Positions 1-6,687 of a stretch of DNA of 11,398 bases are shown here, one piece after another; within the stretch, counting starts at the first letter, position 1, and each line of letters begins with the position of its first letter. The notes under the pieces are model-generated. The model ran no database searches. It was not told the origin of the DNA and saw only the letters and a list, made by a program, of their open reading frames with translations. The DNA comes from JBBQSU01 sp038234815. Lineage in GTDB: Bacteria > Planctomycetota > Phycisphaerae > Tepidisphaerales > Tepidisphaeraceae. The translations under genes were made by a program, and so were the position numbers. The stretch spans positions 1-11,398 of the forward strand of contig JBBQSU010000108.1 in assembly GCA_038234815.1 (NCBI GenBank), given 5' to 3'.

Positions 1-800
1 ATGGTTCCGGTCATGACGTCTTCCACCGGCTTGCCGTCGTAGGTGTAAATGAAACGGATGTTATCGGCGAAGTAGTTGCCGGTTTCATAATCGTAATCGA
101 GCTTGCCGTTGACCAAGGCCCGAGGATACTCGGCCCGGTTCGGCCCAGCGGCTATTTCGATGCCGTCAAACCGCATGGGATCGGATCGTTTTACCGTGAT
201 CTCGACTTCCTTGCTGCCGACAAAGCGTTTGTAGGTGGAAGCAACCAAGTTGTCTTTTTTCTCGGCTTTGCCAAAGAGCTTGCCGGCGAAATTGTCGGTG
301 AACGCTTCGATTTTGCCGACAGGATCGACCGCGATCCGCAGGCTGTGATCCTTCTCGGGATCGGCATTTCGGGAGCCGTCAAGCTTGAGGACGCCGGTCT
401 GTTCGTCGAGTGGCATCCAGCCCACCCACTTGCCGACCGTCTTCTTCTTGGTTGAATCCTTGGAACTGATGGCAATCAAGTTCAGATCGAACTTGTAAAG
501 GGCAGCCTGCGTTCGCCCGCGGCCGATCAGCCCGCCACCAAAGAGATTCGGCTGTCGGGAAATGACGCCCGAAAAATTCGTCGTCTTGCCGACCGTCAGA
601 TTGACGTTGTACTTGTCGGCGACGCCGGCTTTGGGCTTGCCTTTTTCGTCCAGGTCCTGACGCGTGCTGAAAACGATGTCCATCGTTCCCACGATCGCGT
701 CTTTTGTGTCCGCCGCTTGCGCTTGCACCGCTTGCGGGACAACAAAAAATCCCGCTAGCAACAACACCGTCACCATCGAACCACTAATGAATCGGGCCAT
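1..800 (-). CDS. Secreted protein of unknown function, 3' end cut by the window edge
   Basis: The frame is open for 266 codons from ATG at 798-800 to the left edge, so the C-terminus is missing. The start is well supported by a GGAGGA Shine-Dalgarno directly upstream (about 802-810). Residues 1-28 form a classic signal peptide: MARF, a hydrophobic core rich in V, L and F, then the Ala-rich cleavage region VQAQAA. The exported part is soluble-looking and polar, rich in Lys, Asp and Gly, with alternating hydrophobic residues that suggest beta strands (for example TMDIVFS near 39-45 and LYKFDLNLIA near 101-110). It has no Cys and no membrane segment after the signal, so it is probably periplasmic or surface-exposed. 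I recognise no domain. It lies 148 bases downstream of clpS in the same direction with its own ribosome site, so it may be transcribed separately. That it is a real gene is very likely; its function is unknown. Confidence 0.8.
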   Translation of the reverse strand, partial: MARFISGSMVTVLLLAGFFVVPQAVQAQAADTKDAIVGTMDIVFSTRQDLDEKGKPKAGVADKYNVNLTVGKTTNFSGVISRQPNLFGGGLIGRGRTQAALYKFDLNLIAISSKDSTKKKTVGKWVGWMPLDEQTGVLKLDGSRNADPEKDHSLRIAVDPVGKIEAFTDNFAGKLFGKAEKKDNLVASTYKRFVGSKEVEITVKRSDPMRFDGIEIAAGPNRAEYPRALVNGKLDYDYETGNYFADNIRFIYTYDGKPVEDVMTGT

Positions 801-837
801 GAGGTCCTCCTTTTGAGTTGGCCTACCGATACGAACG

Positions 838-877
838 GATGGGACGAACGCCCACCCATCAAGGCTACTATGGTAGC
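838..877. repeat. Pair of small inverted repeats in the clpS to secreted-protein gap
   Basis: Two adjacent dyads lie 30-40 bases upstream of the secreted-protein start. GATGGG (838-843) pairs with CCCATC (855-860). GCTAC (864-868) pairs with GTAGC (873-877) across a four-base loop. The heptamer ACGAACG also occurs twice as a direct repeat (831-837 and 844-850, 13-base period). The rest of 801-948 shows no gene and no convincing terminator for clpS. These may be operator sites or weak leader RNA hairpins. Dyads this short can arise by chance, so the call is tentative. Confidence 0.25.
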
Positions 878-948
878 ACGCGATCCGATGGAGAAAAGAG
901 TTATAAAAATTTCATCGGCCTATACGGGTGGCCTAAAGATCAGTCCAC

Positions 949-1296
949 TTATCCCTCCGCCGGTTCGATGACCGCCGACATCGATCCACAGCAGGTCGCT
1001 ACGCGTGTGTCAGTGCCATAGGCATGAATCTGCTCTCGCTTGAGTTCGGCCAGTTCCTTATGAGTGGTTAACACGATGACGCGTCCGGATTGATCCACTT
1101 CCCGAGCCATGTCGTATGCCATTTCCGGGTTATGTCCGAACACAACGCCCAACATTTCAATAACGTATTCGTGCGTGTGGTCGTTGTCGTCAAGCAAAAT
1201 GACGTGATACGGCGGGAGTGGTTTGTGCTTCCGCCGGACCGCGAACTTCACCGACGCCCCAACGATGCCCGATTGTCCTGTCTCGTTTTCGCCCAT
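949..1296 (-). CDS. clpS: ClpS, ATP-dependent Clp protease N-degron adaptor
   Basis: This 115-residue protein matches the ClpS family, the cytoplasmic adaptor that brings N-end-rule substrates to the ClpA/ClpC-ClpP protease. The N-terminal 25 residues are a flexible basic leader, as is usual. The core begins at PPYHVILLDDNDHTHEYVI (about 28-46), the signature that forms half of the degron pocket. It continues through EMLGVVFGHNPEMAYDMAREV to the ending GSMSAVIEPAE. ATG at 1294-1296 was chosen because AAGG lies about 8 bases upstream; the frame extends further only through a TTG at 1356 that would add an unfamiliar Cys-rich leader. By hand alignment, the pocket differs from E. coli ClpS: Asn34 corresponds to D36 and His66 to D68. 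No clpA or clpP is nearby. The gene sits 3' of the tad operon beyond a terminator, so it is probably independent of it. Confidence 0.92.
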   Translation of the reverse strand: MGENETGQSGIVGASVKFAVRRKHKPLPPYHVILLDDNDHTHEYVIEMLGVVFGHNPEMAYDMAREVDQSGRVIVLTTHKELAELKREQIHAYGTDTRVATCCGSMSAVIEPAEG

Positions 1297-1405
1297 GGCA
1301 CAGCCTTGTCGAGGTGCATTATTAATTCCAACATCGCCAAGCGAAAAACACAACAAAATTATGGGAAATCAACAGGGCTTTTTGGCAATATGACCGTCAG
1401 CCAAT

Positions 1406-1447
1406 GAAAAACCCCGGGCACGCGAATTTCCGCGAAATGCCCGGGGC
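1406..1447 (-). terminator. Intrinsic terminator of the tad assembly operon
   Basis: CCCCGGGCA (1412-1420) and TGCCCGGGG (1438-1446) form a perfect nine-base-pair GC-rich stem, with a possible extra CGCG pairing inside the loop. On the minus strand the hairpin is followed at once by TTTTT (1407-1411). It lies about 30 bases after the lipoprotein stop codon and about 110 bases before clpS. The U-tract is on the minus-strand exit side only, so it stops leftward transcription coming out of the tad genes. Confidence 0.88.
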
Positions 1448-1476
1448 TTAAGAGCCGTCTCCACTCCGGAAGACAC

Positions 1477-1971
1477 TTATTTCACAGTGGTTTTGCTGGA
1501 ACTCATTCCTTCGGCGTCCTTGGATTCACCCATTTTTTCGAGAGCCTTGAGGCCGGAGGCCGATGTACCGCCGACATTGGGGTTGGCCCCGTCAGTCAAG
1601 GCAATTTGGGATTCCTCCACGCCTTTGTCCTTCAGAAAGCCCGTTACAGCGGCCTTCCGGGTTGTCAGGGTATCCGCGGGTACGTCAAGGTATACCGCGA
1701 CGTGGACGTTCCCCTTTTCTGATTTCAGCATCGAAGCGAGTTTGGCCTGCCCAAGCGAATTCAGGGTCGAGCCGTCAAAATGCGCCGCCCGCAGGGTCGC
1801 ATCGGCTCGATTTCCTGCAGCGGCCTGGGCGTCGGCAACGTTCTTCGGGCCGTTGGATTCGTAATTGGACGGGAATTCGTCGTAACGAATCACCTCGGCC
1901 CGCTGGGAACTCTGGCAACCGGCCAGAAGGCTTAGGCTGAACAATCCGGTAATGAGGGGTGTGTAAGTCAT
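1477..1971 (-). CDS. Tad-locus lipoprotein with an OmpA-like stretch (possible RcpB/CpaD counterpart)
   Basis: This is a 164-residue protein with a lipoprotein signal: a hydrophobic stretch followed by the lipobox LLAGC, with Cys19 as the lipidation site and Gln at +2, which favours the outer membrane. After a low-complexity linker (residues 20-60) there is a section reading HFDGSTLNSLGQAKLASML (64-82), a strand VHVAVYL (89-95), and TRKAAVTGFLKDKGVEESQI (104-123). This order resembles the OmpA-C/CpaD pattern of FDS..L...G...L, then a strand, then R..AV..yL...GV....I. The tail is Ser/Lys-rich. Start ATG 1969-1971 has AAAAAAGGAA upstream. It is the last gene of the assembly operon, 29 bases after tadC and just before the terminator. 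I infer a pilus-associated outer-membrane role, perhaps peptidoglycan contact or secretin assistance. The OmpA-like match is by eye and weak. Confidence 0.7.
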   Translation of the reverse strand: MTYTPLITGLFSLSLLAGCQSSQRAEVIRYDEFPSNYESNGPKNVADAQAAAGNRADATLRAAHFDGSTLNSLGQAKLASMLKSEKGNVHVAVYLDVPADTLTTRKAAVTGFLKDKGVEESQIALTDGANPNVGGTSASGLKALEKMGESKDAEGMSSSKTTVK

Positions 1972-2000
1972 AGTCGTTCCTTTTTTGTTGCGGTTGTGGG

Positions 2001-2921
2001 TTATTGCATAATCGCGCTGTGCATCAGACCGATCACGGTCGGCCCGGCCAGAACGATAAACGTCGCGGGGAAAATAAACAGAACCAGTGGAAAACTCATC
2101 TTAACCGAGGCCTTGGCGGCCAATTCTTCGGCGGCGTGCTGACGAGCTTGCCGCAGGGATTCGGCATGGATGCGCAGAGCCGCTCCGATGCTGGTTCCAA
2201 AGCGGTCGGCTTGAATCAGCATGGACGCCAGAGACTTAAGCGGCGGCGATCCCGTGCGGCTGCCCATGTTTCTTAGGGCCTCGGACCGGGCCAAGCCCAC
2301 GCGCGTCTCCATATGGGTCATGCCAATTTCGCGGCTGAGGGCAGGGTGGGCAATGGTCAGTTCCTGGCCGACCCGCTGCATAGCAGCGTCGATGGTCAAG
2401 CCGGATTCGACGCAGACCACCATCAGATCCAGTGCATCGGGCAAACTGTATCGCAGGGCCTGTTGATTGGCCTTGACGCGCATATTGAGCCACATCACCG
2501 GCGAGAGATATCCGGCCAGCCCACCGAGCGCGACACCCAGCATGGGCAGGTCGATCATTAGCCCGAGCAAGTAACCACCGATCAGGCCCGCACCTAGCAG
2601 GATCACCTTCATGCCCTGCATCACCCTTACAGCATTGGCGGCATAAATTCCGGCTGTGGCCATGCGCTTGCGCAGGTCGCCTTGGGCTTCACGCTTCTTG
2701 GGCATGAAAGGTACGGCCGCTGCCTGGCCAAGTCGCTGCAACATCGGTACGGCCGCGGTCTTGGTGCTGGCCAGCGAGCGGATGGACTCCGTGCTCGACT
2801 CCCCGGTCAATCGACCCCGGAGTATGCCCGACTTATCGCCGGTCATCAGCATCATGACGAAGTACCCTAGGAGGGTCACCGCACCGGCGATACAGGCCAT
2901 CATTACAGTAGATGCGTCCAT
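2001..2921 (-). CDS. tadC: TadC, inner-membrane platform protein of the Tad pilus
   Basis: This 306-residue protein has the type II secretion F (T2SSF) domain at about 158-290, including YSLPDALDLMVVCVESGLTI, which is typical of TadC/GspF-like proteins. Membrane segments are predicted at about 7-27, 104-122, 126-146 and 277-300. The basic loop KKREAQGDLRKRMATAG (75-91) matches the usual cytoplasmic linker of the family. TadC works with TadB as the platform on which the CpaF ATPase drives pilin polymerisation. Start ATG 2919-2921 has GAGGT 5-9 bases upstream. It follows tadB by 58 bases, a gap that contains a small hairpin, and precedes the lipoprotein gene by 29 bases. Length and motif order are ordinary, and nothing appears broken. 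Confidence 0.93.
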   Translation of the reverse strand: MDASTVMMACIAGAVTLLGYFVMMLMTGDKSGILRGRLTGESSTESIRSLASTKTAAVPMLQRLGQAAAVPFMPKKREAQGDLRKRMATAGIYAANAVRVMQGMKVILLGAGLIGGYLLGLMIDLPMLGVALGGLAGYLSPVMWLNMRVKANQQALRYSLPDALDLMVVCVESGLTIDAAMQRVGQELTIAHPALSREIGMTHMETRVGLARSEALRNMGSRTGSPPLKSLASMLIQADRFGTSIGAALRIHAESLRQARQHAAEELAAKASVKMSFPLVLFIFPATFIVLAGPTVIGLMHSAIMQ

Positions 2922-2947
2922 AAACTACCTCATCAAGAAAACGACTC

Positions 2948-2962
2948 GAGGCAAGTAGCCTC
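2948..2962 (-). other. Small stem-loop between tadB and tadC
   Basis: GAGGC (2948-2952) and GCCTC (2958-2962) form a perfect five-base-pair stem over a five-base loop in the tadB-tadC gap. There is no following U-tract, so it is not a terminator. It could be a minor RNA processing or stability element; chance is also possible. Confidence 0.3.
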
Positions 2963-2979
2963 AGTTCCTTCCGTTTCAC

Positions 2980-3942
2980 TCAGACCCGAACGGTCGTGAT
3001 TTTGCGAATTGCCACGAGGCCCAGCATCTGCAATCCAAAGGCCGCGCCGAGCAGAATCAAGCCCGTCCCGTGCAAAAGCACACCAGCGTATTCACGGTTC
3101 ATCGTATAGCTGACGACGAACATGACGGCCGGGAAGGCTACCAGGATATAGCCCGTGAATCGGCCTTCTGCGGTCTTGGATTTTACCTGATTCTGGAGCC
3201 GCAGCCGGTCGCGGATCATGCCACTGATATTGCCGAGAACTTCCGACAGATCACCACCGGTTTGGCGTTGAATCAGTATGGCGGTGACGAAAAACGCGAA
3301 GTCAGTGGATTGCACGCGGGTAACCATGTCCTTAAGTGAATCTTCAAGTGGCGTACCCAGGCTGTGCTGGTCATAGCACCGGCGGAATTCGGTCGCCAGC
3401 GGCTTTGGTAATTCGTCAGCCATCATCTGAAGACCGGTGGTTAAGCTGTGCCCTGCCTTAAGAATTCGTCCTAAGAAATCGAGGGCTTCGGGCAATTGGT
3501 CGCCGAGCAATTTCTGTCGTTTGGCGCGTTTGCTGTTAAGCACGAAGAACGGAATGTAGGCACCGACGGCCGCGCCGATCAGGCCAACGAAGCCGTTGCC
3601 GAACACCAGCGAACCAATGAGCGCAAATGCTGCGGCGATAGCGACCGTGATCGTGACGAAGCGCAGCACGGTCAGTTCGGGCCAGGCCTGAAGGACGCGT
3701 TTGTGCAGATTTTGCACGAAATCGGTTTCGGCCAGGAATGCCGGCATGCCCGTTGCTTCGATCTCTTTCGTGATCGATCGCCCGGGATTGGCGAACTTGT
3801 CCTCGGTGCGTGCGTCGGTACTCAGTCGCTGGGCCAGCTTTCGCTTGTCGCCACGCATCAGCCCCATCGCAAACTGCGCAATGCCCCAGACGGCCACGAT
3901 GATCGTGATTGCAATCAGGATTGGGAGTAGATTCTCTTCCAT
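2980..3942 (-). CDS. tadB: TadB, inner-membrane platform protein of the Tad pilus
   Basis: This is a 320-residue membrane protein. It has an N-terminal transmembrane helix (about 5-27), a basic linker (GDKRKLAQRL near 31-40), two more helices (about 93-113 and 117-136), and then a T2SSF domain from LGDQLPEALDFLGRILKAG (146-164) to about 280. The QRQTGGDLSEVLGNIS motif (225-240) is the well-conserved TadB core. The C-terminus holds two further helices (about 264-280 and 289-311). TadB pairs with TadC as the inner-membrane platform of the pilus motor. Start ATG 3940-3942 is preceded by a modest purine-rich site (GTGAGAA). The gene lies 78 bases after cpaF, with no terminator in the gap, so it is probably in the same operon. 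Confidence 0.93.
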   Translation of the reverse strand: MEENLLPILIAITIIVAVWGIAQFAMGLMRGDKRKLAQRLSTDARTEDKFANPGRSITKEIEATGMPAFLAETDFVQNLHKRVLQAWPELTVLRFVTITVAIAAAFALIGSLVFGNGFVGLIGAAVGAYIPFFVLNSKRAKRQKLLGDQLPEALDFLGRILKAGHSLTTGLQMMADELPKPLATEFRRCYDQHSLGTPLEDSLKDMVTRVQSTDFAFFVTAILIQRQTGGDLSEVLGNISGMIRDRLRLQNQVKSKTAEGRFTGYILVAFPAVMFVVSYTMNREYAGVLLHGTGLILLGAAFGLQMLGLVAIRKITTVRV

Positions 3943-4020
3943 AGTATTTTCTCACTTCGTTTGTCAAAGGCCTTCGATCGCCTCCGGCAAGTTTCTTCCA
4001 TTTCTTTGTTCGCAATCTCA

Positions 4021-5460
4021 TCAAAATTCGATTACTCGGCGCATGAATAAATCGCTGGGCAACTTCGTTCCGCGATGTTCGATGCGTTCGGCGCACTTGG
4101 GCCGAATGCCCGTGGCGACGAACCGTCCGACCACATGTCCTTCGTCATCCACGCCGGACTGCTCGAAGGCGAACAGATCGTGCATCTGCAGTTGATCGCC
4201 TTCCATGCCCGTGATTTCGCTGACCCGGGTAACCTTTCGGCGGCCACCGGTCAGGCGGTTGGCCTGAATCACGAGGTGCACGGCACTGGAAATCTGCGTG
4301 CGCAGCGCGCGTTGCGGAATGTCGTAACCGGCCATGGCGATCATGACTTCAAGTCGGCCGATGGCGTCGCGGGTCGTGTTGGCGTGGATGCTGGTCATCG
4401 ACCCCTCGTGACCGGTGTTCATCGCCTGAAGCATGTCCATTGCCTCGCCGCCTCGACATTCGCCGATGATGATGCGATCTGGCCGCATACGCAGGCAATT
4501 CTTGACCAGGTCTCGCTGGTTGATTTCCCCGCGGCCTTCGGTGTTGTTCGGCCGGGTTTCAAGCCTGACGACATGCGGCTGCTGCAATTGGAGCTCGGCA
4601 GCGTCTTCGATCGTTATGACGCGCTCGTCGGCGCTGATGTATCGACTGAGGCAATTGAGCAGCGTTGTTTTTCCGGATCCGGTGCCACCACTGATGATGA
4701 TGTTGCACCGGGCCTGCACCGCGGCCGAGAGAAAGTCCATCATCGCCGGTGGGAACGCACCCATGCGGATGAGGTCTTCCAGTTGTAGCGGCTTGGAGCC
4801 AAATCGCCGGATGCTCATCGCCGGGCCATCAAGGGCAAGCGGCGGAATGATCGCATTCACGCGGCTGCCATCAGCCAGGCGGGCATCGACCATGGGGCTG
4901 GTTTCGTCGATCCGGCGACCGACAAGGCCGACAATCCGATCGATGATCTGCCGCAAATGCTGGTTATCCCGAAAACGAATGTCGGCCAGTTCCAGGCGCC
5001 CGCGGCGTTCGACGAATATTCGATCGCAGCGATTGACGAGAATATCGCTGATGGTCGGGTCTTTCAGAAGCGTCTCGAGTGGCCCGAGACCAAAGGTCTC
5101 GTCCATTACGTCGTCCATCAACCGTTCCTGATCGCTGGCGTTGATGAGGCCCTTTTCGTCGTGGCAGAGTTCACGAATGAGGATGCGAACTTCGGCGCGC
5201 ACAGTTTCGGGCGGGAGGGTTCGCAGGTTTTGCACGTCCAGTCGCTCCACCAGTTTTTGATGGATGCGGACTTTCATGGAGTTATATTGAACCTGTCGAT
5301 CCGTCAGTTGCGCCGGCGGCGCGAGGGGCGCACTGGGCAGCACCAGAGGTTTGGGGGCGCCTGTGGTTCCGGCAAACAGGCTGCCTCCGCCGCTTGGCCG
5401 CGGGGTCGTTGCTTGTGGCTCAGCCACTGCAGTCGACGAATTTCTTGAAAACAATCCCAT
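4021..5460 (-). CDS. cpaF: CpaF/TadA, Tad pilus assembly ATPase
   Basis: This 479-residue hexameric secretion ATPase of the GspE/VirB11 family powers Flp pilus assembly at the inner membrane. The first 55 residues are a Pro/Ala/Gly-rich linker after MGLFSR. An N-terminal domain follows (about 60-240, including GLGPLETLLKDPTISDILVN from 124). All catalytic boxes are intact: Walker A GGTGSGKTT (258-266, Lys264), Asp box VITIEDAAEL (281-290), Walker B with RIIIGECRGGEA (329-340, Glu334), and His box GHEGSMTSIHANT (350-362). The C-terminal MHDLFAFEQSG and GHVVGRFVATG segments are typical of TadA. ATG 5458-5460 was chosen with GGTGGGA upstream. The gene starts 18 bases after cpaE ends, so the two are almost certainly co-transcribed. 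The enzyme should be active. Confidence 0.96.
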   Translation of the reverse strand: MGLFSRNSSTAVAEPQATTPRPSGGGSLFAGTTGAPKPLVLPSAPLAPPAQLTDRQVQYNSMKVRIHQKLVERLDVQNLRTLPPETVRAEVRILIRELCHDEKGLINASDQERLMDDVMDETFGLGPLETLLKDPTISDILVNRCDRIFVERRGRLELADIRFRDNQHLRQIIDRIVGLVGRRIDETSPMVDARLADGSRVNAIIPPLALDGPAMSIRRFGSKPLQLEDLIRMGAFPPAMMDFLSAAVQARCNIIISGGTGSGKTTLLNCLSRYISADERVITIEDAAELQLQQPHVVRLETRPNNTEGRGEINQRDLVKNCLRMRPDRIIIGECRGGEAMDMLQAMNTGHEGSMTSIHANTTRDAIGRLEVMIAMAGYDIPQRALRTQISSAVHLVIQANRLTGGRRKVTRVSEITGMEGDQLQMHDLFAFEQSGVDDEGHVVGRFVATGIRPKCAERIEHRGTKLPSDLFMRRVIEF

Positions 5461-5478
5461 AGTATCCCACCGGTATTC

Positions 5479-6618
5479 TTAGGCTGCGGTTTTGACGGCC
5501 TCGGACGTTCCACGGATGGATTCGGCCAGAGACACCAGACTGACACTCATTTCGCTTCGGGGTGCCCGCAGGACGACGGGTTCACCGAAATTGATCGCGC
5601 TGATCGCATTCTTGAAGTCGTTTGGAATGGTCCAGGCGATCTTCAGACCCAGGGCGCGCTCTACTTCCTCCGGTTCGATATCGCTTCCCTTTTTTACATA
5701 TCGGTTGGCCACGATCCTGATTTTTGTGGATTCCACACCCATGCGGCGCAGGGCACCCACATACCTTTCCGCATTCCTGCAGCTTGGTACATTCAACTGC
5801 ATCACCACAACATTGATGTCCGCAACCTGGGTGACGGTGCTATACAGCGGGGCGATGCTCATCATGGAATCCACGACCACATGATCGAAGACTCGACTGA
5901 CCACGCCCATAAGACGCTGCAAACCGGGCTGGTTGATGCGATGTGTATCTTCGGGCAGTTCAGGTCGGGCCAGGATGGCAACCCCGCTGTTCTTATGAAT
6001 CGCCAGGGCGTTGTCCAACATCTGTTTATCCACGCGCTCGGCCGAATCCATGACGTCGGCGATGGTGTAACGCGGGCGGGCATCGAAGTACCCTGCCACG
6101 CCGCCTCGCATAAGATCGAGATCGATCAGTGCCGCTTTACCGGATTTGGCCAGCGTTGACGCGAGGTTACATGCGATGGTGGTCGCGCCACATCCACCCT
6201 GCGTTGGAATCACCTGTATGATACGGGCACGACTGCCCATTCCATGCGTGCCGGCCATACGCTCTATGGCCGCGGCGAACTTCTGTTCGACGATGGGCAG
6301 CGGGATGAATTCCTTCATTCCCAGATGCATCGCCTCCATGAGCAAGTTGGCATCGAGTACCTGCGACATGACGAAGAAACTAGTCCCCGGAAACTGTCTT
6401 GGGAGATGGCCGACGCGTCTGAGTACATCCTGTGCACTGGGGTCGAGATTGATGATGACCAACTGCGGGGCGTCCTGACGACTGAGCAGCCCGGCGAGTT
6501 GATCGATATTGGGATACTGCCCGACCAGACTCACTCCGAACTGACCAAGGAAGTTAGCCATTTCCTGTCGGTTGGCAGCGTCGGAATCGATGATGACACT
6601 ACTGAGTTGAACGTACAT
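5479..6618 (-). CDS. cpaE: CpaE/TadZ, ParA/MinD-like localiser of the Tad pilus
   Basis: This 379-residue protein has an atypical receiver-like N-terminus (about 1-120) and a MinD/ParA-type ATPase domain (about 132-370), the CpaE/TadZ layout; the family places the Tad machine at its cellular site. The ATPase domain shows QGGCGATT (140-147) at the Walker A position, LIDLDLMRGG (164-173) as Walker A', and HVVVDSMMS (246-254) as Walker B. The P-loop lacks both the signature Lys of KGG and the usual Lys before ST, having Gln and Ala instead. In the receiver, INLD (56-59) puts Asn57 where the phosphoacceptor Asp is expected, so it is probably a pseudo-receiver. ATG 6616-6618 is preferred over an upstream TTG at 6657 because AGGA and AAAAGGAA lie just upstream (6621-6634). 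It is the third gene of the assembly unit, 69 bases after the secretin gene. Confidence 0.92.
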   Translation of the reverse strand: MYVQLSSVIIDSDAANRQEMANFLGQFGVSLVGQYPNIDQLAGLLSRQDAPQLVIINLDPSAQDVLRRVGHLPRQFPGTSFFVMSQVLDANLLMEAMHLGMKEFIPLPIVEQKFAAAIERMAGTHGMGSRARIIQVIPTQGGCGATTIACNLASTLAKSGKAALIDLDLMRGGVAGYFDARPRYTIADVMDSAERVDKQMLDNALAIHKNSGVAILARPELPEDTHRINQPGLQRLMGVVSRVFDHVVVDSMMSIAPLYSTVTQVADINVVVMQLNVPSCRNAERYVGALRRMGVESTKIRIVANRYVKKGSDIEPEEVERALGLKIAWTIPNDFKNAISAINFGEPVVLRAPRSEMSVSLVSLAESIRGTSEAVKTAA

Positions 6619-6641
6619 GATCCTGCTTCCTTTTCGATTCG

Positions 6642-6655
6642 GCCCGTCTCCGGGC
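6642..6655 (-). other. Short stem-loop with GNRA-type loop before cpaE
   Basis: On the transcript strand GCCCG-GAGA-CGGGC folds as a five-base-pair GC stem closed by GAGA, which fits the stable GNRA tetraloop pattern. It lies in the 69-base gap between the secretin stop and the cpaE ribosome site. The run of T is on the upstream side (6656-6660), so it is not a terminator for this transcript. It may modulate mRNA processing or cpaE translation. Confidence 0.4.
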
Positions 6656-6687
6656 AAAAAGCCTCAAAAATGTGCTTGCAGCCGATG

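Noticed and set aside
818..1021. Plus-strand open frame of 67 codons over the clpS 3' end and the following gap
   Set aside because: It overlaps the conserved end of clpS in antisense and its product has no recognisable features.
1297..1356. Extended ClpS start at TTG 1356
   Set aside because: It adds 20 residues unlike other ClpS leaders and has a poorer ribosome site than ATG at 1296.
4075..5448. Several plus-strand open frames of 160-240 codons opposite cpaF
   Set aside because: They overlap the fully conserved ATPase frame with all catalytic boxes; the translated products look like antisense shadows.
6642..6660. Hairpin next to a run of five A/T read as a terminator between cpaC and cpaE
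   Set aside because: The T run precedes the stem on the transcribed strand and does not follow it, so it cannot act as an intrinsic terminator for these genes.
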